From assembly GCA_964415295.1 (NCBI GenBank), contig CAYPYN010000001.1:248001-312000 (forward strand): a stretch of DNA of 64,000 nucleotides, given 5' to 3'. The DNA is from SB21 sp964415295. Lineage in GTDB: Bacteria; CLD3; SB21. A program made the position numbers and the translations under genes. Below the pieces are notes generated by a model that saw nothing but the letters and a program-made list of their open reading frames with translations, did no database searches and had not been told where the DNA came from. Of this stretch, positions 20,390 to 29,124 are shown piece after piece. The number at the start of each line of letters is the position of its first letter. Within the stretch, counting starts at the first letter, position 1.

Positions 20390-20602
20390 ATGAATAAAAA
20401 CCAAAAGTTACCCGTGGGATTCACCCATTTTGATCCCGAACAAAGCCTCAGCATGTCCGTCAAGAACGACCATATGAGCGTCACGGGCGTTTCGGATCTC
20501 ACGCAGGAACTGGTGCTTCTCAAGAAGAAGCAAATGAAAATGAACCGCAGCAGCGACCTGTCCGTCACCATGTGGAGCCAGGATGTCGCGTTTTTCTTAT
20601 AA
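20390..20602 (+). CDS. Uncharacterised 70-residue protein in the murE position
   Basis: A small frame between ftsI and murF, where murE usually lies. It has a strong ribosome site (AAGGGAG, six bases before the ATG) and its 3' end overlaps the murF start by 20 bases, which argues that it is translated. The protein has no membrane segment and no signal; features are LPVGFTHFDPEQSL near the start and a basic stretch VLLKKKQMKMNRSSD. I do not recognise a family. It could be a divisome-linked small protein or a translational coupler for murF. Confidence 0.6.
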   Translation: MNKNQKLPVGFTHFDPEQSLSMSVKNDHMSVTGVSDLTQELVLLKKKQMKMNRSSDLSVTMWSQDVAFFL

Positions 20603-21950
20603 AGACATCGCCGGCATCGGGCGTGTGGAAAATGTATCGCCGGACTGGACGGCTCAAGGGGTATCTACCGACAGCCGCACGGTGTCATCGGGAAATATAT
20701 TTTTTGCTTTGACCGGCGCACAATTTGACGGGCATCAATACGTTTTTGATGCTTTCAATAAGGGCGCCGCAGCCGGAGTTGTCTCCGAAGATTGGTACCG
20801 CCGGCATAAAGCCGATACCGCGGCCAAAACAGTAGTTGTAGTCGCTGACACGCTCAAAGCACTGCAGGCATTGGCCGCCTCGCACAGGCGAAAATCAGAA
20901 GCGTCTGTCATCGCCGTCACCGGAACCAACGGAAAGACGACTTGTAAAGAAATGACGTGCGCCGTGTTATCCAAAGCTTTCAAAACGATTGCAACCCAAG
21001 GAAATCTTAATAATGAGATCGGTGTTCCGATGACATTGCTGCAGATGGAAGACGATACGCAGATGGCCGTTGTGGAAATGGGCGCCGATAAGAAAGGCGA
21101 TATCGCATTTTTGTGTGACATGGCCAAACCGGACAGCGGTGTGATCACCAATATAGGAACCGCGCACATCCAGTCTTTCGGATCATTGGAAACCATCGCA
21201 ATAACGAAAGGCGAGCTCTTTGAAGCCCTGTCGGCGCATGGCGTGCGGTTCGTCAACGTCGACGATGAACGACTCAGACCGTATACGGCTCAGACCAAGG
21301 GCCTTGTCACGTTTGGTTTCAGGAACGACGCGCATTACCGCGGCGAGATCGTGTCGGTTAATGACGAAGCCTGTGTCAAAATGCGGGTTATGCCGGCCGG
21401 TAAAAAGCCGTTTGAACTGCAATTGCAGGTGCCGGGAATGCATCTGGCCAACAATGCATTGATCGCAGCCGCCATAGGGCACTCGTTGGGAATGGAGGAG
21501 TCGGATATTGTTTCGGCCCTGGAACATTACAAACAGCCGTCCAACCGCCTTGGAATTGCGCAGCACAACGGCGTGCGAATTATCAACGATACATACAACG
21601 CCAACCCGGAGTCCATGCGTGCCGCCATCGACACGCTGATGCGGATGAAAAGATCCGGACGGGCGATCGCGGTGCTTTCGGACATGCTTGAACTTGGAAC
21701 GCTCAGCGCGGCGGAACATGCCGGTGTCGGAGCCTATATCGATCAAAAGAGACCGGATGCTGTATTTACTACGGGTACAGAATCCCGAGCGATCCATGGA
21801 AATATTACGTTCGGCCATAAAGCATATTTTGAAAAAAAAAAAGATCTGATCGCCGGATTGAAACAGTTTGTTAGACCCGGCGACCTGGTGCTGGTCAAAG
21901 GTTCCCGCAGCATGAAGATGGAAGAAGTAGTGAACGCATTGTTATCCTAA
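20583..21950 (+). CDS. murF: UDP-N-acetylmuramoyl-tripeptide--D-Ala-D-Ala ligase
   Basis: Adds D-Ala-D-Ala to the UDP-MurNAc-tripeptide in cytosolic peptidoglycan precursor synthesis. The N-terminal domain has GVSTDSRTVSSGNIFFAL; the P-loop is VTGTNGKTTCKEM; the central motif includes NIGTAHIQSFGS, and the C-terminal domain has NDTYNANPESMRAAI. Length 455 is normal. An A11 run at 21832-21842 codes in frame for Glu-Lys-Lys-Lys without disrupting the gene. It overlaps the preceding 70-codon gene. Confidence 0.97.
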   Translation: MSRFSYKDIAGIGRVENVSPDWTAQGVSTDSRTVSSGNIFFALTGAQFDGHQYVFDAFNKGAAAGVVSEDWYRRHKADTAAKTVVVVADTLKALQALAASHRRKSEASVIAVTGTNGKTTCKEMTCAVLSKAFKTIATQGNLNNEIGVPMTLLQMEDDTQMAVVEMGADKKGDIAFLCDMAKPDSGVITNIGTAHIQSFGSLETIAITKGELFEALSAHGVRFVNVDDERLRPYTAQTKGLVTFGFRNDAHYRGEIVSVNDEACVKMRVMPAGKKPFELQLQVPGMHLANNALIAAAIGHSLGMEESDIVSALEHYKQPSNRLGIAQHNGVRIINDTYNANPESMRAAIDTLMRMKRSGRAIAVLSDMLELGTLSAAEHAGVGAYIDQKRPDAVFTTGTESRAIHGNITFGHKAYFEKKKDLIAGLKQFVRPGDLVLVKGSRSMKMEEVVNALLS

Positions 21951-21965
21951 TTCAAAGAGGTTATC

Positions 21966-23072
21966 GTGTTTTACTATCTGTATCAAATGTTTGCCGATTA
22001 TCACTTCAGCGGATCCAACTTGTTCCGATACATTACGTTCCGCTCGGCTATGGCGGCGGTTACCGCGCTGGCCATCAGCATGTTCGTCGGACCCTATATC
22101 ATTCGGAAGCTTAAGGAAGCCCAGATCGGCGAAGAGATCCGTAACGACGGTCCGCAGTCACACCTCAGTAAATCCGGTACACCGACGATGGGCGGGCTGA
22201 TCATTCTTGCCTCGATACTAATCCCGACACTATTGTGGGCCGATCTCTCCAATACGTACGTCCTTCTTATTATGCTGGCCACATTGTGGATGGGCGTAGT
22301 CGGATTCATCGACGATTATCTCAAAGTTATCAAAAAGCTGAAGAAAGGTTTGATCGCCCGATACAAGACTATGGGGCAGATCGCTCTGGGCATCATCATC
22401 GGATCGGTGATGGTGTTCTCCAACGAATTTGAAAATATCGCGACCGTGACGACGATACCTTTTGTCAAGAACCTGAATCTCGATTTCGGCTATTTATATA
22501 TCCCATTCGTGGTCTTCGTTATCACCGCCATGTCCAATGCCGTCAATCTGACCGACGGATTAGATGGGTTAGCTATCGGCGTCGTTTCTATAGCGGTCAC
22601 GGGATTTGCGGTGATGTGCTATGTGACCGGCAACGTACTATATAGTGATTATCTGAATATCATTTACATACCCCAGAGCAGCGAGTTGACGATATTCTGT
22701 ACGGCCATGGTTGGCGCCGGACTGGGTTTTTTGTGGTACAATGCTTACCCCGCCCAGGTCTTCATGGGTGACACGGGTGCGCTGGCGCTGGGCGCATCGT
22801 TGGGCACGCTGGCCATTTTGATCAAAAAAGAATTATTGCTACCGATCATCGGCGGTGTTTTTGTAGCGGAAAATTTATCGGTGATTCTGCAGGTGGCTTA
22901 TTTCAAATACACGAAGAAAAAGACCGGTGAAGGAAAAAGGATTTTTCTGATGGCGCCCCTGCATCATCACTATGAACTCAAAGGCTGGCACGAGACCAAA
23001 GTGGTCACACGGTTCTGGATCATGGCGATACTGTGCGCCCTGCTTACGTTGACCACTTTCAAAGTCCGGTAA
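21966..23072 (+). CDS. mraY: Phospho-N-acetylmuramoyl-pentapeptide transferase
   Basis: Integral-membrane enzyme forming lipid I. The 368-residue, ten-helix protein carries KSGTPTMGGLIIL, the metal-binding GFIDDYLKV, LTDGLDGLAIG, the second loop MGDTGALALG, and the His-rich loop LMAPLHHHYELKGWHET. The GTG start at 21966 has AAAGAGG upstream, and no ATG lies before the first conserved segment. The C-terminal helix ends at 23072, 10 bases before murD. Confidence 0.97.
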   Translation: MFYYLYQMFADYHFSGSNLFRYITFRSAMAAVTALAISMFVGPYIIRKLKEAQIGEEIRNDGPQSHLSKSGTPTMGGLIILASILIPTLLWADLSNTYVLLIMLATLWMGVVGFIDDYLKVIKKLKKGLIARYKTMGQIALGIIIGSVMVFSNEFENIATVTTIPFVKNLNLDFGYLYIPFVVFVITAMSNAVNLTDGLDGLAIGVVSIAVTGFAVMCYVTGNVLYSDYLNIIYIPQSSELTIFCTAMVGAGLGFLWYNAYPAQVFMGDTGALALGASLGTLAILIKKELLLPIIGGVFVAENLSVILQVAYFKYTKKKTGEGKRIFLMAPLHHHYELKGWHETKVVTRFWIMAILCALLTLTTFKVR

Positions 23073-23082
23073 CAAGGTCCTG

Positions 23083-24432
23083 ATGGACGAGGTTCGTAAT
23101 AAAAAGATATCCGTGATCGGCGCCGCCTCAAGCGGTCTGGCGGTGGCCCAATTGCTAAATCGTAAAGGCGCGAAAGTTTTCGTCAGCGAGTTTACCCCGG
23201 TGGACAAGAAGGACCGGGAATATGTTCTTTTACAAAACGAGAAGATCGAATGCGAATTCGGCGGCCATACGGATCGGGTTCTGGATGCGGAATGGGTGGT
23301 CGTTAGCCCGGGAGTTCCAGGCACAATCCCGATATTAAAAAAGATTTCCGGCCTCAGGATCCCCGTTTACAGCGAGATCGAAGTGGCCTCGAGGTTTCTG
23401 AAATCTCCGATCATTGCGGTCACGGGAAGCAACGGTAAAACGACCACAACGACTCTGATAGGAGAGATCTGCAAGCGATCGGGAAAACCGACGCTGATCG
23501 CCGGTAATATCGGCACGCCTCTGTCCGACGTTGTGGACAGTGATCCCGGAAACGGATTTGCGGTGCTCGAGATCAGCAGTTTTCAGGCCGAAGGTATGAA
23601 GACGTTTAAACCAAAAGTCGGACTGCTGTTGAACCTCTCGCCGGATCATATGGATCGGTATGAGTCTGTCGAATCTTATTACGGCGCAAAAAGGAAGATG
23701 CTGGAAAACCAGAACACACATGATTGGCTGATTTACAATTCCGACGATCCGGAGGTCAAAAAATTGATCCGGGGCCTGAATGCAAAACCGGTACCATTTG
23801 GACTGCACTCTGAGACAACACCCGGAGCATTTGTACGCAATGGTAAGATCGTTTGCCGATTAGATAAGGAAGAAGAAGTGATCGCCACCGACCAAATAGG
23901 TATTATCGGAAAGCACAATGTCTATAACGCGTTGGCGGCCGTGGCCGCAACAAGGCTGATGGAAATTCCTGTTGACGTCATCCGGGAAACGCTCCGAGAA
24001 TTCAAAGGTGTGGAACATCGTCTGGAATTTGTCCGGGAGATACGCGGCGTGCGGTTTTACAACGATTCGAAAGCGACGAATGTGGATTCCACGTTTGTTG
24101 CGCTTGACAGCTTCAAGTACGAAAAGGTTGTTTTGTTGGCCGGAGGAAAGCACAAAGGATCGCCTTATCTCCCTCTGCGCGATCTGGTTCGAACAAAAGT
24201 GAAAAGCCTGGTTTTGATAGGACAGGCGGCACCTCTCATCGAAAAGGACCTTGGCGATCTGACAACGGTCGTTCGTGCCGGGTCTATGCGGGAAGCCGTA
24301 GCCAAGTCAATGGAATATGCGAAGAGCGGAGACGTGGTTCTGCTTTCGCCGGCCTGCTCCAGTTACGACATGTTCGAGAATTATGAGGACCGGGGACGAC
24401 AATTCAAAAATGAAGTACTTCAACTTAAATAA
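23083..24432 (+). CDS. murD: UDP-N-acetylmuramoylalanine--D-glutamate ligase
   Basis: Cytosolic Mur ligase adding D-Glu. The N-terminal Rossmann-like domain shows ISVIGAASSGLAVAQLL and VVSPGVPGTIP; the ATPase loop is VTGSNGKTTTTTLIG; the central region holds NLSPDHMDRYESVESYYGAK, and the C-terminal domain has NDSKATNVDSTFVAL and LLSPACSSYDMFENYEDRG. Length 449 is as expected. It is followed by ftsW three bases downstream. Confidence 0.97.
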   Translation: MDEVRNKKISVIGAASSGLAVAQLLNRKGAKVFVSEFTPVDKKDREYVLLQNEKIECEFGGHTDRVLDAEWVVVSPGVPGTIPILKKISGLRIPVYSEIEVASRFLKSPIIAVTGSNGKTTTTTLIGEICKRSGKPTLIAGNIGTPLSDVVDSDPGNGFAVLEISSFQAEGMKTFKPKVGLLLNLSPDHMDRYESVESYYGAKRKMLENQNTHDWLIYNSDDPEVKKLIRGLNAKPVPFGLHSETTPGAFVRNGKIVCRLDKEEEVIATDQIGIIGKHNVYNALAAVAATRLMEIPVDVIRETLREFKGVEHRLEFVREIRGVRFYNDSKATNVDSTFVALDSFKYEKVVLLAGGKHKGSPYLPLRDLVRTKVKSLVLIGQAAPLIEKDLGDLTTVVRAGSMREAVAKSMEYAKSGDVVLLSPACSSYDMFENYEDRGRQFKNEVLQLK

Positions 24433-24435
24433 AAA

Positions 24436-25716
24436 ATGACGAACGAAACAACTTTTCAAAAACACGCGATCGATAAACCGCTTCTTCTGGTGGTCTTGAC
24501 CCTGCTCACGCTCGGTATCGTGATGGTTTACAGCGCCAGCAATGTGATCGCGATCGACAAATTCGGCAGCAGCGCCCATTTCCTAAAGCAGCAATTCATA
24601 CGCGTCCTTCTTGGATTTATTATATTGGTTGCTGCGACCAAGTACGACTATCATAAGTACCGCGGCAAGACCATGTTGCTGGTGCTCATATCCTTTATCC
24701 TCCTTGTGATTGTGCTGGGTCTCGGCCAGATCAAAGGCGCCGCGCGCTGGCTTCAGTTGGGCGGATTCGGGATCCAGCCTTCGGAGATCGCCAAACTGGC
24801 CATTATTTTTTATCTCGCGGCTTATATGGACCGTAAGGGTGAACGCATCAAGGATTTCCAGAACGGACTCCTTCCGCCGATCATTCTAGCCGGCGCATTT
24901 TGTTTTATGATCGTTCTGCAGCCGAATTTCAGCACGGCTGCCGTTTTGATGATGATTGTTTTGGCCATGCTTTTTGTCGGCGGCATGCGCCTTCAGCATT
25001 TGGGAATGATGGCGCTGGCGGTCATTCCGACGGCCATTGCGGTGGTTCTGCTGAGTCCCTACCGCCGGGCACGATTGATGACATTCCTTGATCCCCTGGC
25101 CGACTCCCAGGGCGGCGGCTACCAGATCAAACAATCTCTGATCAGTTTCGCCAACGGCGGCCTGACCGGATCCGGTATCGGACAAGGGAAGCAGAAGTTC
25201 CTTTTTCTGCCGGAACCGTTCACTGATTTTATCTATTCGATCATCGGTGAGGAACTCGGGTTTATCGGTGCGGTATTTGTTCTGGTTCTATTCGTAATCT
25301 TTCTGTTCCGTGCTATGAAGATCGCACGAACGGCTCCGGATATGTACGGATTCTACATTGGGGCGGGTATCACGATCAGTATCGTGGCCTATGCGCTGAT
25401 CAATGCCGGTGTGGCCACGGGCCTTTTTCCAACGACCGGTCTGCCAATGCCTTTCATCAGCTACGGCGGTTCGTCGTTGTTATTCACTTGTTTCACCGTC
25501 GGAGTATTGCTGAATATTTCATCGCAAACCGTTTCCAAGGAAGAAGCCATGAAGCGAACCACCAAGGAAAGGGTTTCCGAACAGTTCACGAAGAATTTCG
25601 ATCTGGATGACACGACGCAGGAGTCCATCATTCCCAAAGAAGCCGCGGCGGAAAGAAAAAATGAAAATAAGCCGGCTCCAAGACCGAGTATAGTTGGTAT
25701 GGATTTATCGGACTAA
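24436..25716 (+). CDS. ftsW: Septal peptidoglycan glycosyltransferase FtsW
   Basis: SEDS-family membrane polymerase that works with FtsI at the septum. The 426-residue protein has about ten helices, the family motifs MVYSASNVIA, GAARWLQLGGFGIQPSE, and the C-terminal signature GVATGLFPTTGLPMPFISYG. After the last helix is a charged cytoplasmic tail of ~65 residues that is variable in the family. It ends one base before the murG start. The acidic catalytic Asp typical of SEDS enzymes is expected in the large loop; I did not assign it. Confidence 0.96.
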   Translation: MTNETTFQKHAIDKPLLLVVLTLLTLGIVMVYSASNVIAIDKFGSSAHFLKQQFIRVLLGFIILVAATKYDYHKYRGKTMLLVLISFILLVIVLGLGQIKGAARWLQLGGFGIQPSEIAKLAIIFYLAAYMDRKGERIKDFQNGLLPPIILAGAFCFMIVLQPNFSTAAVLMMIVLAMLFVGGMRLQHLGMMALAVIPTAIAVVLLSPYRRARLMTFLDPLADSQGGGYQIKQSLISFANGGLTGSGIGQGKQKFLFLPEPFTDFIYSIIGEELGFIGAVFVLVLFVIFLFRAMKIARTAPDMYGFYIGAGITISIVAYALINAGVATGLFPTTGLPMPFISYGGSSLLFTCFTVGVLLNISSQTVSKEEAMKRTTKERVSEQFTKNFDLDDTTQESIIPKEAAAERKNENKPAPRPSIVGMDLSD

Positions 25717-26823
25717 ATGGAACCTTTGCGAATCATTATTGCGGCCGGCGGTACGGGCGGCCACGTATTCCCGGCCCTCGCTTTAGGCGAAGAAATAAAA
25801 GTACAATTTCCTGATGCCGAAATACTGTTCATTGGCACTAATCGCGGGCTCGAAGACCGTGTGATTCCGCAGGCAGGATTCGCTCTGAAAACGATCACTG
25901 TGAGCGGATTGGTTCGAAGCCTTTCGCCGGTTGACATTCTGAAAAATTTATGGATGCCCTTTAAATTGTTCTTTGGCATGATTCAGTCATGGATGATCCT
26001 CCGCAGATTCAGACCTCATGCGGCCATTGGTTGCGGCGGCTACGTCACCGGTCCGGTCATTTGGCTGGCCGCTAAGATGAAGATACCGACTCTGATCCAG
26101 GAACAAAACAGCCGGCCGGGGCGAACAACGCTGATGTTAGCAAAGTATGCTGATGAGATTCACCTGACCTATGAAGACGCGAAGAGATTTTTCAAAGACC
26201 AGGACAGATTGAAGATCAGCGGAAATCCTTTGCGAAAAGGCCTGGAAAAGGCGGACCGGCAGGAATCGGCCAGGTTTTTCGGGCTGCATCCGAATAATAA
26301 AACACTGCTGGTGGTCGGCGGAAGTTTGGGCGCGCATTCGGTCAATATGGCGCTCCTCCGTATGATCGACGAGCTCGTAAAAAACGGCGATATCAATGTT
26401 CTTTGGCAGACTGGCAAAACAGATTTTGACGAAATCGCATCAAAGGTCAAACACGAAAGAGTAAGAATTCTGAAATTCATCGACAACATGTCCGCCGCTT
26501 ACTCATGTGCGGATCTTGTATTGTGCCGAGCCGGTGCCATGACGCTTTCGGAAATCACGATGATCGGCCTGCCGGCCATCCTGATTCCATATCCTTTTGC
26601 AGCGGACAATCATCAGGAATTCAATGCCCGGTCGCTTTCTGAAAGAAAGGCTGCCGTAATGATAAAAAATTCTGAGCTGGATGACAAATTGAAAACGACC
26701 TTGATCGCATTGATGAACGATCCGGAAAGACTAAAAAAAATGAGGCAGAACAGTTATGCAATGCGACAGCCGGACGCCGCGAAAAAGATCATAGAGAGCA
26801 TGAAAGATCTATTAAAAAGATAA
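25717..26823 (+). CDS. murG: Lipid II synthase MurG
   Basis: Peripheral membrane glycosyltransferase adding GlcNAc to lipid I. Shown by AAGGTGGHVFPALALGEE at the N-terminus, GCGGYVTGPVIWLA, LIQEQNSRPG, and the C-terminal nucleotide-sugar region ADLVLCRAGAMTLSE with LIPYPFAADNHQ. The 368-residue length is standard. Its stop TAA shares one base with the ATG of murC. Confidence 0.97.
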   Translation: MEPLRIIIAAGGTGGHVFPALALGEEIKVQFPDAEILFIGTNRGLEDRVIPQAGFALKTITVSGLVRSLSPVDILKNLWMPFKLFFGMIQSWMILRRFRPHAAIGCGGYVTGPVIWLAAKMKIPTLIQEQNSRPGRTTLMLAKYADEIHLTYEDAKRFFKDQDRLKISGNPLRKGLEKADRQESARFFGLHPNNKTLLVVGGSLGAHSVNMALLRMIDELVKNGDINVLWQTGKTDFDEIASKVKHERVRILKFIDNMSAAYSCADLVLCRAGAMTLSEITMIGLPAILIPYPFAADNHQEFNARSLSERKAAVMIKNSELDDKLKTTLIALMNDPERLKKMRQNSYAMRQPDAAKKIIESMKDLLKR

Positions 26824-28187
26824 TGGACCCTATCAACAAAATTCATTTCGTCGGCATCGGCGGGATCGGAATGAGCGGACTGGCGGAGATCATGCATAAA
26901 CAGGGCTACAAAATCACCGGCTCCGACCGTTCTCTCAGCGAGATCACGGAACACCTGAGTTCAATGGGAATCGTCTGCCACGAGGGCCATGACGCCAAAA
27001 ATGTGGATTGCGATCTGCTGGTTTATACCGCCGCCGCTTCGGATGACAATCCGGAGATTATGGAAGCCCGCAGGCGAGGAATTCCTACCATCAAACGGGC
27101 GGCGTTGCTGGGTGAATTTGTCCGAACCAAAAAAGGAATCGCCGTCAGCGGAACGCACGGCAAGACGACGACCACGGCTATGATAGGCATGATGCTGGAA
27201 CACGCAGGATTGAATCCTACCATATTTGTAGGCGGAATTCTCAGGGGATTGAAAACCAATGCCAAATGGGGATCAGGTGAATACGTGGTGGTTGAGGCCG
27301 ATGAATACGACCGTTCGTTCCTTGAATTGCAGCCGTTTATCAGCGTGATCAACAATATCGAATCCGATCATCTCGATTGTTACCGTGACTTGGATGATAT
27401 AATGGAAACTTTCAAACGTTTTGCCGATCAGACGTCCATATTCGGTGCCGTTCTTGTCAATACGGACGATCCCAATGCCCGCGGTGTGATGAATCAACTG
27501 TCAAAAAGAACCCGATCCTTCGGCCTGAACGAACGGGCCTTCATTCGTGCCGCCAATACCCAGCAGGTTCAGGACCGGACGATGTTCGATGTCATTTGCG
27601 GTGAAAAGGCGTTGGGACGGGTGGAGCTCCATTTGAGCGGCGAGCATAATGTTAAAAATGCTCTTGCATGCATCGGTGTCGGGATCGAGTTGAATATTCC
27701 ATTCGCCAAGATCGCACAGAGCCTGGCCATGTTCGAGGGCACATCACGCCGGTTTGAGATACTGGGAACGGCGAAAGGCATCACCTGGATCGACGACTAT
27801 GCGCATCATCCGACCGAGATCCGCGCGACGCTCCGGGGCGCCCGCCGCGGCTGGCCGAAACAGCGCATTTTGGCCGTATTCCAACCGCATCTGTATTCGC
27901 GCACGCGGGATTACCTCAAAGATTTCGCCGCTTCTTTCTCCGATGCGGATGCCGTGCTTCTAACGGACATCTACGCGGCCCGTGAAAAGCCGATCGAAGG
28001 TATCACTGGTCAGACGTTGTTTCTGGAAACAAAGAAGAACCACCCGCACGTTTCGTATGTGGCGGACAAGAATGATCTTTTAAATGAAATTTTGAGAACA
28101 GCCGCAGACGGCGATCTCGTCATCACCATGGGCGCCGGCGATATCACTCACGTCGGACGTTCCGCTTTGACCAAATTGACGGCCTGA
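26823..28187 (+). CDS. murC: UDP-N-acetylmuramate--L-alanine ligase
   Basis: First Mur ligase of peptidoglycan precursor synthesis. The N-terminal segment is IHFVGIGGIGMSGLAEIM, the P-loop is VSGTHGKTTTTAMIG, followed by VVEADEYDRSFLEL and NIESDHLDCY, and the C-terminal domain shows DDYAHHPTEI and VFQPHLYSRT. Length 454 is typical. No fused ddl domain is present. murB begins seven bases downstream. Confidence 0.97.
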   Translation: MDPINKIHFVGIGGIGMSGLAEIMHKQGYKITGSDRSLSEITEHLSSMGIVCHEGHDAKNVDCDLLVYTAAASDDNPEIMEARRRGIPTIKRAALLGEFVRTKKGIAVSGTHGKTTTTAMIGMMLEHAGLNPTIFVGGILRGLKTNAKWGSGEYVVVEADEYDRSFLELQPFISVINNIESDHLDCYRDLDDIMETFKRFADQTSIFGAVLVNTDDPNARGVMNQLSKRTRSFGLNERAFIRAANTQQVQDRTMFDVICGEKALGRVELHLSGEHNVKNALACIGVGIELNIPFAKIAQSLAMFEGTSRRFEILGTAKGITWIDDYAHHPTEIRATLRGARRGWPKQRILAVFQPHLYSRTRDYLKDFAASFSDADAVLLTDIYAAREKPIEGITGQTLFLETKKNHPHVSYVADKNDLLNEILRTAADGDLVITMGAGDITHVGRSALTKLTA

Positions 28188-28194
28188 ATGTAAC

Positions 28195-29121
28195 GTGTCG
28201 GACCTCGAAAAAATAAAAGCCTTTTTTGAAGGCGCGATCTTTGAAAATGAACCGATGCTTCAACGCACTTGGTACCAAATCGGCGGACCTTGCGATTTCT
28301 ACTGCCTTCCGAAGGACGTAGACGAATTGAAAAGACTGCTCGATTACACTTACGAAAACAAGAAGGAATTCTTCATTCACGGTAAAGGCAGTAATCTTCT
28401 GATCAGCGACAGCGGTATTCGGGGTTTTGTGATCGACTTAACAGAAGCGTGTTCTTTTATAAGATGGAATGAAAATGAAGTCACGGTAGGCGCCGGTTAT
28501 TATATGCCTAAGTTTGTATTGGAATGCGAGAAGGCCGGACTTGGAGGTATTGAAATGTTTGCCGGTATTCCGGGTACGCTCGGCGGAGCGATCAAAATGA
28601 ACGCCGGGTGCCACGGCAGAGAAATTTTCGATGTGCTGACCGAAGTAACGATACTGAAACACGGTCGTATCGAAACGCTGCCGAAAGACCGGATCGAATT
28701 CGCCTACCGGCATGTTCAGACTTTTGATGATCCCGGAACGGTGATTTTATCCGGAACCGTGAAGTTGGAAAAGACCGATACGGTCCAACTGGCCGAGCGA
28801 AGAAAAGAATTTATGAAAAAACGTCAGCAGACACAGCCGATTAATTTGCCCAGCTCGGGAAGCGTTTTTAAAAACCCGAAAAACGACCACGCGGCGCGTC
28901 TTATCGATCAGAGCGGTTTAAAGGGTTACCGTATCGGCGGCGCGGCGGTTTCTTTCAAACATGCTAATTTTATTGTCAACGAGGGCCATGCCAAAGCCTC
29001 CGACGTATTGCAGGTCATAAAACATATCAAAAAAACCGTGTTTGAAAAGTTCGGTGTATCCTTGGAACTGGAAGTCAAATTGGTCGGATTTGCGCCGAGC
29101 GAAATAAATAGCCTGATATAA
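28195..29121 (+). CDS. murB: UDP-N-acetylenolpyruvoylglucosamine reductase
   Basis: FAD/NADPH enzyme making UDP-MurNAc. FAD-binding sequences HGKGSNLLISDSGIRG and IPGTLGGAIKMNAGCHG are present; the catalytic serine lies in LPSSGSVFKNP, and the C-terminal region GGAAVSFKHANFIVN matches type II MurB. The start is GTG 28195. Length 308 is right for type II. It is placed after murC and before ftsQ, a frequent dcw order. Confidence 0.96.
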   Translation: MSDLEKIKAFFEGAIFENEPMLQRTWYQIGGPCDFYCLPKDVDELKRLLDYTYENKKEFFIHGKGSNLLISDSGIRGFVIDLTEACSFIRWNENEVTVGAGYYMPKFVLECEKAGLGGIEMFAGIPGTLGGAIKMNAGCHGREIFDVLTEVTILKHGRIETLPKDRIEFAYRHVQTFDDPGTVILSGTVKLEKTDTVQLAERRKEFMKKRQQTQPINLPSSGSVFKNPKNDHAARLIDQSGLKGYRIGGAAVSFKHANFIVNEGHAKASDVLQVIKHIKKTVFEKFGVSLELEVKLVGFAPSEINSLI

Positions 29122-29124
29122 ATC

